A stretch of DNA of 42,296 bases from Roseimaritima sediminicola (GCF_009618275.1 NZ_WIAD01000052.1:1-42296), one strand, 5' to 3'; shown: positions 1 to 5,312, counted from the first letter of the stretch. Notes: generated by a model from the sequence alone, not told the origin. Translations and numbers: made by a program.

Positions 1-80
1 ACGTTACTGTCGCTTGTGTTCTGTGGTGCGATCGAGGCGGGGGCCGGTTGTCGGTAGCGGCGAGCGGTTCCAATTGGCGT

Positions 81-143
81 CCATTCGCGTGATTCGCGGG
101 TCTACTTTCGGAATGGGGATGTGCCCGCTAATCACGCGAATGG
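81..143. repeat. Long imperfect hairpin in repeat cassette copy A
   Basis: Inverted arms CCATTCGCGTGATT (81-94) and AATCACGCGAATGG (130-143) pair perfectly, and GCGGG (96-100) pairs with CCCGC (124-128). The same 63-bp hairpin is at 2705-2767 and 4225-4287. It resembles dispersed palindromic repeats that I recall from planctomycete genomes; that relationship is from memory, not from a search. Confidence 0.75.
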
Positions 144-244
144 TCGCGAATAGGCGAGTGCTGGTGCTGTCCTGTGGCGCCGGTACCTGCTTCGCCTCCG
201 TGTCTTCGTGAACTCCGTGAGAAGCCGTCATCCTGCGAGCTTGC

Positions 245-274
245 TTGCTCATCTATCAGGGCCCGCGTTAGAAT
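245..274 (+). promoter_or_regulatory. Sigma70-like promoter facing the attC (copy A)
   Basis: TTGCTC (245-250) and TAGAAT (269-274) are 18 bp apart. Transcription would start near 281, 40 bp before the attC, and read through it into the next cassette. The same promoter is at 2869-2898 and 4389-4418. Confidence 0.5.
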
Positions 275-319
275 GCGGCTGTCAAAACCGTTCCCGATTG
301 GAACAGTCCGTGAACCAGT

Positions 320-404
320 AACCACCAAATGCACGTGAGCACGGGTGGTTCGTTTGTCGGTCAGCTTGCTCGTCCAGTGCCCGTGCCACGTGATTTGCAA
401 CGTT
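320..404 (+). other. attC site 1
   Basis: The site starts with AAC (320-322) and closes with AACGTT (399-404). The outer arms CACGTGAGCACGGG (332-345) and CCCGTGCCACGTG (380-392) fold together with one unpaired A, the extrahelical base that defines the recombinogenic strand of attC sites. The 3-nt unpaired central spacer beside AAC/GTT is also present. The loop (TTTGTCGGTCAGCTTGC) is shared with attC sites 2, 6, 7 and 9. Confidence 0.88.
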
Positions 405-717
405 ACCGGGCTTGAGCTCTAGCGGTGTCGCATTCGCTGCAAACACCTTGGCTTCGTCGCATCACGTTGCGATGGGCAGCGCGTAACCTGTCGCCATCCG
501 GTTTCCCCCGACGGTGCGTTTGACTTCGTTCCCACCTATGGTCGATGACAGGATGCTATTTGTGATGCAGATGGTCACGGGCAACGCATATGGATTCGGC
601 CCGCCATTCGTAGCACGCATCATTGTCAGCATGTGGTGGATCATCGACGACGAATCTGCTGCAACTGAACGCCAGTCTAGCGATGGCTCATTCCTGCGTT
701 TGCCGGCAACCGTTTTG

Positions 718-747
718 TTGCTCGGTCGGTCGCGTCTGGGGTACAAT
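718..747 (+). promoter_or_regulatory. Sigma70-like promoter facing attC2
   Basis: TTGCTC (718-723) and TACAAT (742-747) are separated by 18 bp, 52 bp upstream of attC2. The -35 hexamer and spacing are identical to those of the 399-bp repeat cassettes, although the surrounding sequence differs. Confidence 0.5.
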
Positions 748-799
748 GCCCTGCAATCTCAAAGGCCGAACCCGTGGCGATGGTAGACGCGGTGTCGGT

Positions 800-884
800 A
801 ACCAAAAAATGCACTGGAGCACGGGTGGTGCGGTTTTTGGTCGGCTTGCAAGTCAACTGCCCGTGCCCAGTGTTTTTCAACGTT
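800..884 (+). other. attC site 2
   Basis: The site starts with AAC at 800-802 and ends with CAACGTT at 878-884. The arm GCACTGGAGCACGGG pairs with CCCGTGCCCAGTG with one extrahelical A. The inner loop TTTTTGGTCGGCTTGC places it in the same subfamily as sites 1, 6, 7 and 9. Confidence 0.87.
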
Positions 885-1062
885 CTTGCTGTCCGTGGTT
901 GCGCGGTCGAACGCCCGGCTTCGTGATGGATGCTCGGTCGATGGTCCAGGTCCGTGATGGATGCGCGGTCGATTGCCGGGCTTGCTGATTGTAGCTGGAA
1001 TCTCCGTCTGCCCCTGTTCCTGCCATCGCGAGAACTGGTCACAAATGTCGACCCCCACCTAT

Positions 1063-1115
1063 CTTCCTACCTCCATGTTCCTACCTGTCCCTCGCGAGCA
1101 GATGGTAGGAAAATG
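1063..1115. repeat. Palindromic element 'TTCCTACC', degenerate copy
   Basis: TTCCTACC (1078-1085) pairs with GGTAGGAA (1104-1111). The outer left arm TTCCTACCTCCAT (from 1064) is present, but the outer right arm is missing. Complete copies are at 3882-3943 and 5562-5623. Confidence 0.6.
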
Positions 1116-1148
1116 CATGCAGTGATTTGCAGGTGACGCGGTCATTTG

Positions 1149-1177
1149 TTGCTTAATCCCGTTCCGGTCGGTATTCT
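1149..1177 (+). promoter_or_regulatory. Sigma70-like promoter facing attC3
   Basis: TTGCTT (1149-1154) and TATTCT (1172-1177) are 17 bp apart, 59 bp before attC3. The homologous position in cassette 8 has TTGCTA-17-TATCTT. Confidence 0.45.
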
Positions 1178-1236
1178 GAGGTCGATCCCGAGCGGCGGGG
1201 TTGGCAAGCCGCCCGTGAATTCGATCGCCTCGCAAG

Positions 1237-1318
1237 AACAAAGTGGTGCACCCGAGCGGCGGCAACGTCGCGTCGTGTTCACCAGATCCCGGGTCGCCGC
1301 CGGGTGACCACCAACGTT
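1237..1318 (+). other. attC site 3
   Basis: AACAAAGTGGTGCACCCGAG starts at 1237 and pairs with the end of the site (GGGTGACCACCAACGTT, to 1318). The GGCGG/CCGCC inner stem and an extrahelical A are visible. The site is nearly identical to attC8, consistent with cassettes 3 and 8 being relatives. Confidence 0.9.
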
Positions 1319-1384
1319 CGTCCGCTTCGTTCACCGTTTACCGGCGACGGCACGGCGTGTAAACTTGACGTTGGAGGAATGCCC

Positions 1385-1615
1385 ATGTCGCTCGAGAATC
1401 TGCTGTCGTCGCTGAGTCCTAGCGAAAAAGTTGCCGCCATGAATTACCTGTGGCGCGAACTGTCCGCTCAGCCGGAGGAACTTCCCTCACCGGCTTGGCA
1501 TGGCGACGTTCTGGCTGATCGCGTTGCGAATCCATCGCGCGAGTCGCGACTTCCGCTTGATGCCGCCATGGATGACGTCAAGGAGCGGCTTAATGGACGT
1601 CGAGCTAAGGGATGA
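1385..1615 (+). CDS. Antitoxin, putative addiction module component (PF09720-like)
   Basis: This 76-residue acidic protein resembles the 'putative addiction module component' antitoxins: an N-terminal helical segment (LENLLSSLSPSEKVAAMNYL), then WREL, then a C-terminal DAAMDDVKERL helix. It should bind and neutralise the ParE-type toxin encoded immediately downstream and probably autorepress the pair. ATG 1385 is preferred because GGAGG (1373-1377) lies 7 nt upstream; the in-frame ATG at 1379 is only 1 nt from that site. It overlaps the toxin start by 23 bp, implying coupled translation. The promoter at 1337-1365 makes the cassette self-expressed, as is usual for toxin-antitoxin modules that stabilise integron arrays. 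The family call rests on pattern recognition. Confidence 0.8.
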   Translation: MSLENLLSSLSPSEKVAAMNYLWRELSAQPEELPSPAWHGDVLADRVANPSRESRLPLDAAMDDVKERLNGRRAKG

Positions 1616-1895
1616 AGCCAGAGAGGACCTGGTCAACGGTGCGTTGTTCTATGCTGGTCGATCCCTCGGACTCGAAGTGCACTTTCTCGATTGCCTCCGG
1701 GCGGACCTAGAAAGCCTCAAATCCACTGCCGGCGTCCACGAGCAGTACCGTGGGTTCCATCGGAAACTCTCTCAGCGTTTTCCATTTGCGGTCTACTATC
1801 TGGTGGCAGGTGAAATCGTTGACGTGGTCGCCATTCTCGATTGTCGGGAGCATCCGGAATTTACTTCTGCGAGACTCGGACGAACCAAGCGGTGA
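1593..1895 (+). CDS. RelE/ParE-superfamily toxin
   Basis: This 100-residue protein has the ParE/RelE layout: LRDEAREDLVNGALFYAGRSLGLEVHFLDCL (two N-terminal helices), HRKLSQRFPFAVYYLVAGEIVDVVAILDCREHPE (the beta-strand core and conserved Arg/His tail). ParE-group members poison gyrase and RelE-group members cleave mRNA; the sequence does not decide between them. ATG 1593 was chosen because the family fold starts there and AGGAGCGG precedes it inside the antitoxin gene. The longer in-frame ORF from 1500 is shadow sequence. The last four codons and the stop lie within attC4, so the cassette junction defines the C-terminus. Confidence 0.82.
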   Translation: MDVELRDEAREDLVNGALFYAGRSLGLEVHFLDCLRADLESLKSTAGVHEQYRGFHRKLSQRFPFAVYYLVAGEIVDVVAILDCREHPEFTSARLGRTKR

Positions 1896-1964
1896 ACGGG
1901 AGCCGCCGGTCACGCGGGTTTTGAGATCAAAGTCTTTGGCGGCGGCCCCGTTACCGCCAACGTT
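1883..1964 (+). other. attC site 4
   Basis: AAC (1883-1885), a 3-nt spacer, then GCGGTGAACGGGAGCCGCCG pairs with the 3' arm CGGCGGCCCCGTTACCGCC (1950-1968 region), ending in AACGTT at 1964. Two extrahelical bases interrupt an otherwise perfect stem. This is the most regular attC in the window. It overlaps the toxin stop codon at 1893-1895. Confidence 0.92.
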
Positions 1965-2010
1965 CCCCGACTGAAATCTTCCCAACACATATTGCGAACT
2001 TAATGCACAG

Positions 2011-2442
2011 ATGGGTTGTGACATTCACATTGCCGTTGAGTACGACCATCCCGAACTGGGATGGCAGCCGTTTATCACTGGCGGTGTTTTTATTCCTCGC
2101 GACTACGAGCTTTTCGGGGCACTAGCGGGCGTTCGCATGCCTGGAGGTCGTGCTCCACTGCATTTGCCGCGTGGCTTTCCAGACGACGCAACTGACATCG
2201 TTTGGGGAGCGTTTTACATGCTCGTTGTTCCTGATGAACGACCAGACTTCCGCACATTCGGATTCAGCACCATTCTTCGTTCACAAACTCATGATGCTGC
2301 TGTCGTTACGCGTTCGTGCGAGCTGATCGACGACGCAGCCTGGGTACTCGGGCCCGACTATCATTCGCTATCATATTTAGGCCGTAGTGAATTACTCTCG
2401 GCGTTGGATCAATGCGACGTTGGCATTGACTCTCTCCCGTGA
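2011..2442 (+). CDS. Conserved phage-type protein with MGCDIH N-terminus
   Basis: This 143-residue soluble protein begins MGCDIHIAVEY and contains RDYELFGALAGVR. The combination recalls a family of uncharacterised proteins common in phages and phage-like elements; no function is established that I know of. The invariant Cys, Asp and His at the extreme N-terminus suggest a metal or active site, which is inference. No clear Shine-Dalgarno sequence precedes ATG 2011, but family conservation at the first residue fixes the start. It is the only gene of its cassette. A strong TATAAT-type promoter begins inside its last codons. Confidence 0.75.
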   Translation: MGCDIHIAVEYDHPELGWQPFITGGVFIPRDYELFGALAGVRMPGGRAPLHLPRGFPDDATDIVWGAFYMLVVPDERPDFRTFGFSTILRSQTHDAAVVTRSCELIDDAAWVLGPDYHSLSYLGRSELLSALDQCDVGIDSLP

Positions 2443-2457
2443 GTTTCGCTGTATAAT
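2426..2457 (+). promoter_or_regulatory. Promoter-like site at the end of cassette 5
   Basis: TTGACT (2426-2431) and a perfect TATAAT (2452-2457) are 20 bp apart, longer than ideal. It would transcribe the 90-bp tail and attC5. Confidence 0.4.
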
Positions 2458-2546
2458 GGACTCATTGGCTTCGCTCGACACGCGGTTTGACGGCGATCGT
2501 TCTCGACTACTTATGGCATTTTACGACTGAGCGTAGGCGAGCGGGG

Positions 2547-2629
2547 AACCAAACGATGCAACCGAGCGGCGAAGTCGGGCGTTTTGACAATGGAAGATCT
2601 TCCGTCGCCGCCGGCTGATCGTAGACGTT
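2547..2629 (+). other. attC site 5
   Basis: AACCAAACGATGCAACCGAG (from 2547) pairs with the 3' part CGGCTGATCGTAGACGTT (to 2629). A GCGGCG/CGCCGC inner stem and an extrahelical A are present. Confidence 0.88.
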
Positions 2630-2704
2630 ACTGTCGCTTGTGTTCTGCGGTGCGATCGAGGCGGGGGCCGGTTGTCGGTAGCGGCGAGCGGTTCCAATTG
2701 GCGT

Positions 2705-2767
2705 CCATTCGCGTGATTCGCGGGCCTGCTTTCGGAACGGGGATGTGCCCGCTAATCACGCGAATGG
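2705..2767. repeat. Long hairpin in repeat cassette copy B
   Basis: Same 14-bp perfect stem plus GCGGGC/GCCCGC extension as at 81-143. Confidence 0.75.
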
Positions 2768-2868
2768 TCGCGAATAGGCGAGTGCTGGTGCTGTCCTGTG
2801 GCGCCGGTACCTGCTTCGCCTCTTTGCCTTCGTGGACTCCGTGAGAAGCCGTCATCCTGCGAGCTTGC

Positions 2869-2898
2869 TTGCTCATCTATCAGGGCCCGCGTTAGAAT
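2869..2898 (+). promoter_or_regulatory. Sigma70-like promoter facing attC6 (copy B)
   Basis: TTGCTC (2869-2874), 18-bp spacer, TAGAAT (2893-2898), 45 bp upstream of attC6. Confidence 0.5.
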
Positions 2899-2943
2899 GC
2901 GGCTGTCAAAACCGTTCCCGATTGGAACAGTCCGTGAACCAGT

Positions 2944-3028
2944 AACCAACAAATGCACGTGAGCACGGGTGGTTCGTTTGTCGGTCTGCTTGCTCCTCCT
3001 GGGCCCGTGCCACGTGATTTTGAACGTT
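2944..3028 (+). other. attC site 6
   Basis: It begins AACCAACAAATGCACGTG (2944) and ends TTTTGAACGTT (3028). The arms CACGTGAGCACGGG and CCCGTGCCACGTG pair with one extrahelical A. Confidence 0.9.
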
Positions 3029-3049
3029 CTGCCGTCAAGATCTCCGCGT

Positions 3050-3078
3050 TTGCCGACATGGTTTCGTTCGTCTAGAAT
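3050..3078 (+). promoter_or_regulatory. Promoter of the antitoxin/toxin pair in cassette 7
   Basis: TTGCCG (3050-3055) and TAGAAT (3073-3078) have the ideal 17-bp spacing. The predicted start near 3085 leaves a short leader with AAGGAG before the GTG start at 3103. Confidence 0.6.
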
Positions 3079-3102
3079 ACGGCTACCAATAAGGAGACAT
3101 CC

Positions 3103-3318
3103 GTGGCTGATTCACCTTCGCCTGTGCGTGACACATTAACTGAGATTGCTCGATTGCTTCCGACTGATGCATCGTTGGAAGACGTTCAGTATCACCTCTA
3201 TGTGCGACAGCAGATTGAGGCCGGACTAGCTGATGAAGAAGCGGGACGTCTCATCGATACGGACGAAATGCGGAGACGTCTTACCGCACACAAACGCGCG
3301 AAAGAAAACCGAGGCTAA
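3103..3318 (+). CDS. Antitoxin partner of a ParE-like toxin
   Basis: This 71-residue protein has a central VQYHLYVRQQIEAGLADEEAG segment and a basic C-terminus (RRRLTAHKRAKENRG). The pattern is common in small antitoxins encoded directly before ParE toxins in planctomycetes and cyanobacteria. The start is GTG at 3103, set by AAGGAG (3091-3096) six nt upstream and by the promoter at 3050-3078. It should bind the downstream toxin and probably the promoter. The exact antitoxin family is not certain; the call rests on context and the motif. Confidence 0.75.
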   Translation: MADSPSPVRDTLTEIARLLPTDASLEDVQYHLYVRQQIEAGLADEEAGRLIDTDEMRRRLTAHKRAKENRG

Positions 3319-3320
3319 CG

Positions 3321-3623
3321 GGTATTCGATGGACTGAGAAGGCGTCAGCCGACGCTCTTGGTGTTTTCGATTACATCGCGGATCAATCTGGTGCATACGC
3401 GGAATCAGTGTACGAACGGATTCTTCAAAGGCCTGGGCAGCTGGTTGCTCACCCCCGGTCTGGATCCGTTGTGCCCGAATTTGGACGTGACGATATTCGT
3501 GAGCTTTTTGTGTATTCGTTTCGACTAGTTTACCGAATCGCAGGGGACGAGATTCGAATATTGACTGTCATTCATGGCAGCCGAAAACTGGTCCCGGATA
3601 TGCTCCGAGAGGCAGAACAATGA
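3321..3623 (+). pseudogene. ParE-family toxin frame without a canonical start codon
   Basis: An open frame follows the antitoxin stop directly and reads GIRWTEKASADALGVFDYIAD..., the normal ParE N-terminus. It continues through RLVYRIAGDEIRILTVIHGSRKL and ends at TGA 3621-3623. No ATG, GTG or TTG occurs in frame before GTG 3408, which would remove the first two helices (about 30 residues) and leave 71 residues. Possible initiators are ATT 3324 or another near-cognate codon, with translation coupled to the antitoxin; otherwise the toxin has lost its start and is inactive. The stop codon lies within attC7. The family call is fairly secure, but expression is not. Confidence 0.65.
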
Positions 3624-3700
3624 AATGCACGCGAGGCCGGGAGTCGCGGTTTTTGGTCTGCTTGCAAGTCGTTCGCCCGTCCCGCGTGATTTCTAGCGTT
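3616..3700 (+). other. attC site 7
   Basis: AACAATGAAATGCACGCGAG (3616) pairs with CCCGCGTGATTTCTAGCGTT (to 3700). The 3' core reads AGCGTT rather than AACGTT. It overlaps the end of the toxin frame. Confidence 0.82.
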
Positions 3701-3881
3701 CTTGCTGTCCGTCGTTGCGCGGTCGAACGCCCCGATCCGCAAGTGCCAAACCTCGGAATTGTCAGATCCGAATTGGATACGCGGTCGATTGCCAAGATTC
3801 CCGATGGTTGCTGGACTTCCCGTTAGCATTCGCCCCTGCCGTTGGGCGAGAACCGGGCGCGGATATCGACCTCCACATATC

Positions 3882-3943
3882 TTCCTACCTCCATGTTCCT
3901 GCCTGTCCCTAGCGAGCAGAAGGTAGGAAAATGGAGGTAGGAA
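3882..3943. repeat. Palindromic element 'TTCCTACCTCCAT'
   Basis: TTCCTACCTCCAT (3882-3894) pairs with ATGGAGGTAGGAA (3931-3943), and TTCCTGCC (3896-3903) with GGTAGGAA (3922-3929). This gives a 21-bp stem with one G/A mismatch and one G/T pair. Also present at 5562-5623 and, degenerate, at 1063-1115. Confidence 0.75.
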
Positions 3944-3980
3944 AATGCATTCAGTGACTTGCAGGTTGCGCGGTCAATTG

Positions 3981-4009
3981 TTGCTAAGTCTCGATCCGGC
4001 CGGTATCTT
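3981..4009 (+). promoter_or_regulatory. Sigma70-like promoter facing attC8
   Basis: TTGCTA (3981-3986), 17 bp, TATCTT (4004-4009), 58 bp before attC8. Its position is conserved with cassette 3. Confidence 0.42.
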
Positions 4010-4067
4010 GAAGTTGGCTAGATCGGCAGCCTCGGCGAACCGTCCGCCAATGCAATCGCCGCGCAAG

Positions 4068-4149
4068 AACCATGTGGTGCACACGAGCGGCGGCAACGTC
4101 GTTTCGTGTTCACACAATCCTGGGTCGCCGCCGTGTGACCACCAACGTT
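4068..4149 (+). other. attC site 8
   Basis: AACCATGTGGTGCACACGAG (4068) pairs with GTGTGACCACCAACGTT (to 4149), with a GGCGGC/GCCGCC inner stem. It is almost the same site as attC3. Confidence 0.9.
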
Positions 4150-4224
4150 ACTGTCGCTTGTGTTCTGTGGTGCGATCGAGGCGGGGGCCGGTTGTCGGTA
4201 GCGGCGAGCGGTTCCAATTGGCGT

Positions 4225-4287
4225 CCATTCGCGTGATTCGCGGGCCTGCTTTCGGAACGGGGATGTGCCCGCTAATCACGCGAATGG
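4225..4287. repeat. Long hairpin in repeat cassette copy C
   Basis: Same inverted repeat as at 81-143 and 2705-2767. Confidence 0.75.
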
Positions 4288-4388
4288 TCGCGAATAGGCG
4301 AGTGCTGGTGCTGTCCTGTGGCGCCGGTACCTGCTTCGCCTCTTTGCCTTCGTGGACTCCGTGAGAAGCCGTCATCCTGCGAGCTTGC

Positions 4389-4418
4389 TTGCTCATCTAT
4401 CAGGGCCCGCGTTAGAAT
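4389..4418 (+). promoter_or_regulatory. Sigma70-like promoter facing attC9 (copy C)
   Basis: TTGCTC (4389-4394), 18 bp, TAGAAT (4413-4418). The transcript would cross attC9 and reach the PIN gene at 4604 about 180 nt later. Confidence 0.5.
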
Positions 4419-4463
4419 GCGGCTGTCAAAACCGTTCCCGATTGGAACAGTCCGTGAACCAGT

Positions 4464-4548
4464 AACCAACAAATGCACATGAGCCCGGGTGGTTCGTTTG
4501 TCGGTCTGCTTGCTCCTCCTGGGCCCGTGCCACGTGATTTTGAACGTT
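4464..4548 (+). other. attC site 9
   Basis: It begins AACCAACAAATGCACATGAG (4464) and ends TTTTGAACGTT (4548), the same subfamily as sites 1 and 6 with two arm substitutions. Confidence 0.88.
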
Positions 4549-4603
4549 CCCCGATCGATAGACGCACGGTCCTCTCCTGCTCGAAGTTCGTTAAGATACG
4601 GCG

Positions 4604-5086
4604 ATGCAAAGTGTCTATCTCGAAACCACCGTAATCGGCAATATCGCTGGTCGTGTCCATCCTGACCTTGCGATGGCAGCTAGGCAGTCCGTGACTCGAC
4701 GATGGTGGGACACTGCCGCGGAACGCTACGAACTGTTCGTCTCAGCATTGGTTGTCGAGGAATGCAACGGCGGTGACCCACAGGCTGCCTCGGAGCGTTT
4801 CGCAGTGATTGGCAACCTTCCTATGCTCGATGGCGGCGACGACGCAAAGTCGCTCGCCGACTCTCTGCTCGATGGCAACGCAGTGCCTCGATCCGAGCCC
4901 CGTGACGCCACGCACATCGCTATTGCCGCCGTGAACGGGATCGAATTGTTGGCGACCTGGAACTTCAAGCATATACTTAACCCTACCACGCAACACATAA
5001 TTGATGCTGTCTGTCGCAAGGCGGGCTATGAGCCGGCAACAATATGTACACCTGAACAACTGCTGGAGGCGTTCGATGATTCCTGA
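4604..5086 (+). CDS. PIN-domain ribonuclease toxin (VapC-like)
   Basis: This 160-residue protein has the PIN layout: VYLETTVIGNIAG at the N-terminus with the first acidic site (Glu in YLETT), LFVSALVVEECNGGD with a second acidic pair, RDATHIAIAAVNGIELLATWNFKHI with the conserved Asp and the TWN/H motif, and a C-terminal ICTPEQLLEAF. PIN toxins are Mg-dependent RNases that cut tRNA, rRNA or mRNA. ATG 4604 fits the family start. There is no Shine-Dalgarno, and the TAAGAT hexamer six nt upstream makes a leaderless transcript plausible. Gene order is toxin first, with the likely antitoxin overlapping its end by 11 bp, the reverse of classical vapBC. Confident for PIN; the substrate is unknown. 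Confidence 0.83.
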   Translation: MQSVYLETTVIGNIAGRVHPDLAMAARQSVTRRWWDTAAERYELFVSALVVEECNGGDPQAASERFAVIGNLPMLDGGDDAKSLADSLLDGNAVPRSEPRDATHIAIAAVNGIELLATWNFKHILNPTTQHIIDAVCRKAGYEPATICTPEQLLEAFDDS

Positions 5087-5300
5087 TCCTACGGCTGAGA
5101 TCAAACGAATTCGACACCAATTGGGTGCAGAAGACGATTTCGATCTCGATCGCATTTTCGCTCGCATTCGTCGGGTGCAAGCTGAGTCGGGTCGCAGAAT
5201 CGTTCGTCGACCTTCACGTAAACCGGCGAACCATGCGATGCAACGGAGCGGCGGAGGGGACGTTTCTGCAGGTGGAGAGTCAACTCCCGCCGCCCACTGA
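5076..5300 (+). CDS. Small partner (probable antitoxin) of the PIN protein
   Basis: This 74-residue protein begins MIPDPTAEIKRIRHQLGAEDDFDLDRIFARIRRVQAES and becomes basic (RRIVRRPSRKP). Small proteins of this kind are commonly encoded right after this PIN subfamily and are thought to be antitoxins. ATG 5076 has GGAGG (5064-5068) seven nt upstream and overlaps the PIN stop by 11 bp, so the two are translationally coupled. From about residue 52 the protein is encoded by attC10 (5229-5300), so its C-terminal NHAMQRSGGGDV... tail is recombination-site sequence read through in frame and probably not functional. Confidence 0.72.
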   Translation: MIPDPTAEIKRIRHQLGAEDDFDLDRIFARIRRVQAESGRRIVRRPSRKPANHAMQRSGGGDVSAGGESTPAAH

Positions 5301-5312
5301 CCGCCAACGTTC
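5229..5312 (+). other. attC site 10
   Basis: AACCATGCGATGCAACGGAG (5229) with GCGGCGG pairs, less perfectly than the other sites, with CCGCCGCCCACTGACCGCCAACGTT-type 3' sequence ending at 5312. The upstream gene is translated through it. Confidence 0.8.

Larger units (their letters stand above)
6..404 (+). mobile_element. ORF-less integron cassette, repeat copy A (399 bp)
   Basis: This cassette runs from just after a truncated attC (GTT at 3-5) to the GTT that closes the next attC at 404. It is one of three near-identical 399-bp cassettes (also 2630-3028 and 4150-4548). No convincing gene is visible. The longest ORF, 82 codons on the - strand, runs through a long palindrome and has no ribosome-binding site. 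The arms CCATTCGCGTGATT (81-94) and AATCACGCGAATGG (130-143) form a perfect 14-bp stem, extended by GCGGG/CCCGC, which resembles palindromic repeats common in planctomycete intergenic DNA. A promoter at 245-274 points toward the attC. Copy A has several substitutions relative to copies B and C, so it is the most diverged. A non-coding RNA or promoter-carrying role is inference. Confidence 0.8.
405..884 (+). mobile_element. Integron cassette 2, no confident gene
   Basis: This 480-bp cassette lies between attC1 and attC2. It holds a 90-codon + ORF (514-786, GTG start) and a 94-codon - ORF (462-746) on opposite strands. Neither has a clear ribosome-binding site or a family I recognise. Since the + ORF runs over the promoter at 718-747, it is probably fortuitous. 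The last 80 bp before attC2 (promoter plus a short tail) have the same layout as the other ORF-less cassettes. Confidence 0.7.
885..1318 (+). mobile_element. ORF-less integron cassette 3 (second repeat family, member 1)
   Basis: This 434-bp cassette lies between attC2 and attC3. It is homologous over its length to cassette 8 (3701-4149), which starts with almost the same CTTGCTGTCCGT... sequence and ends in the same attC type, but the two have clearly diverged. No credible coding sequence is visible. It holds a short tandem repeat around 918-985 (two units containing GTGATGGATGC.CGGTCGAT), a palindromic element near 1063-1115, and a promoter at 1149-1177 facing the attC. Confidence 0.75.
1319..1964 (+). 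mobile_element. Integron cassette 4 (antitoxin + ParE toxin)
   Basis: This 646-bp cassette carries its own promoter, TTTACC (1337-1342)-17 bp-TAAACT (1360-1365), followed by an antitoxin and an overlapping toxin gene. Its attC4 overlaps the end of the toxin gene. Confidence 0.8.
1965..2629 (+). mobile_element. Integron cassette 5 (MGCDIH protein)
   Basis: This 665-bp cassette carries one gene (2011-2442). A 187-bp tail follows, with a promoter (TTGACT 2426-2431, 20 bp, TATAAT 2452-2457) facing attC5. The TATAAT overlaps a 24-codon ORF (2456-2530) that I do not call as a gene. Confidence 0.75.
2630..3028 (+). mobile_element. ORF-less integron cassette, repeat copy B (399 bp)
   Basis: Exactly 399 bp, like copies A and C, and almost identical to copy C. 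It contains the 63-bp hairpin (2705-2767) and promoter TTGCTC (2869-2874)-18 bp-TAGAAT (2893-2898) facing attC6. A short GTTCC/GGAAC stem lies between promoter and attC. It sits directly upstream of the second toxin-antitoxin cassette. Confidence 0.82.
3029..3700 (+). mobile_element. Integron cassette 7 (antitoxin + ParE-like toxin)
   Basis: This 672-bp cassette has its own promoter (3050-3078), an antitoxin gene and a ParE-like toxin frame whose stop codon lies inside attC7. Confidence 0.8.
3701..4149 (+). mobile_element. ORF-less integron cassette 8 (second repeat family, member 2)
   Basis: This 449-bp cassette is homologous to cassette 3 (885-1318). It contains a complete palindromic element (3882-3943), promoter TTGCTA (3981-3986)-17 bp-TATCTT (4004-4009), and attC8. 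No supported ORF is present. About 100 bp upstream of the palindrome (GGTTGCTGGACT.CCCGTTAGC...) recurs at 5484-5560. Confidence 0.77.
4150..4548 (+). mobile_element. ORF-less integron cassette, repeat copy C (399 bp)
   Basis: Exactly 399 bp and nearly identical to copy B. Most of the few differences are in the attC arm (GCACATGAGCCCGGG instead of GCACGTGAGCACGGG). Hairpin at 4225-4287; promoter TTGCTC (4389-4394)-18 bp-TAGAAT (4413-4418). It lies directly before the PIN-domain cassette. Confidence 0.82.
4549..5312 (+). mobile_element. Integron cassette 10 (PIN toxin + partner)
   Basis: This 764-bp cassette carries a PIN-domain gene and an overlapping small gene whose last third is attC10 sequence. 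A TAAGAT -10-like hexamer (4592-4597) sits 6 nt before the ATG at 4604, which suggests a leaderless message. No good -35 is visible. Confidence 0.78.

Noticed and set aside
462-746. A 94-codon - strand ORF in cassette 2
   Set aside because: It is opposite to the normal cassette gene direction, overlaps a competing + ORF, and has neither a recognisable family nor a ribosome-binding site.
2456-2530. A 24-codon ORF after the MGCDIH gene
   Set aside because: Its ATG overlaps the TATAAT hexamer, so it would not be on the transcript from that promoter, and it has no ribosome-binding site.
4-4396. An 82-codon - strand ORF (MSKQARRM...) present in all three 399-bp cassettes
   Set aside because: It is conserved only because the DNA is duplicated. 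It starts without a ribosome-binding site, runs against the cassette direction and translates the hairpin repeat.
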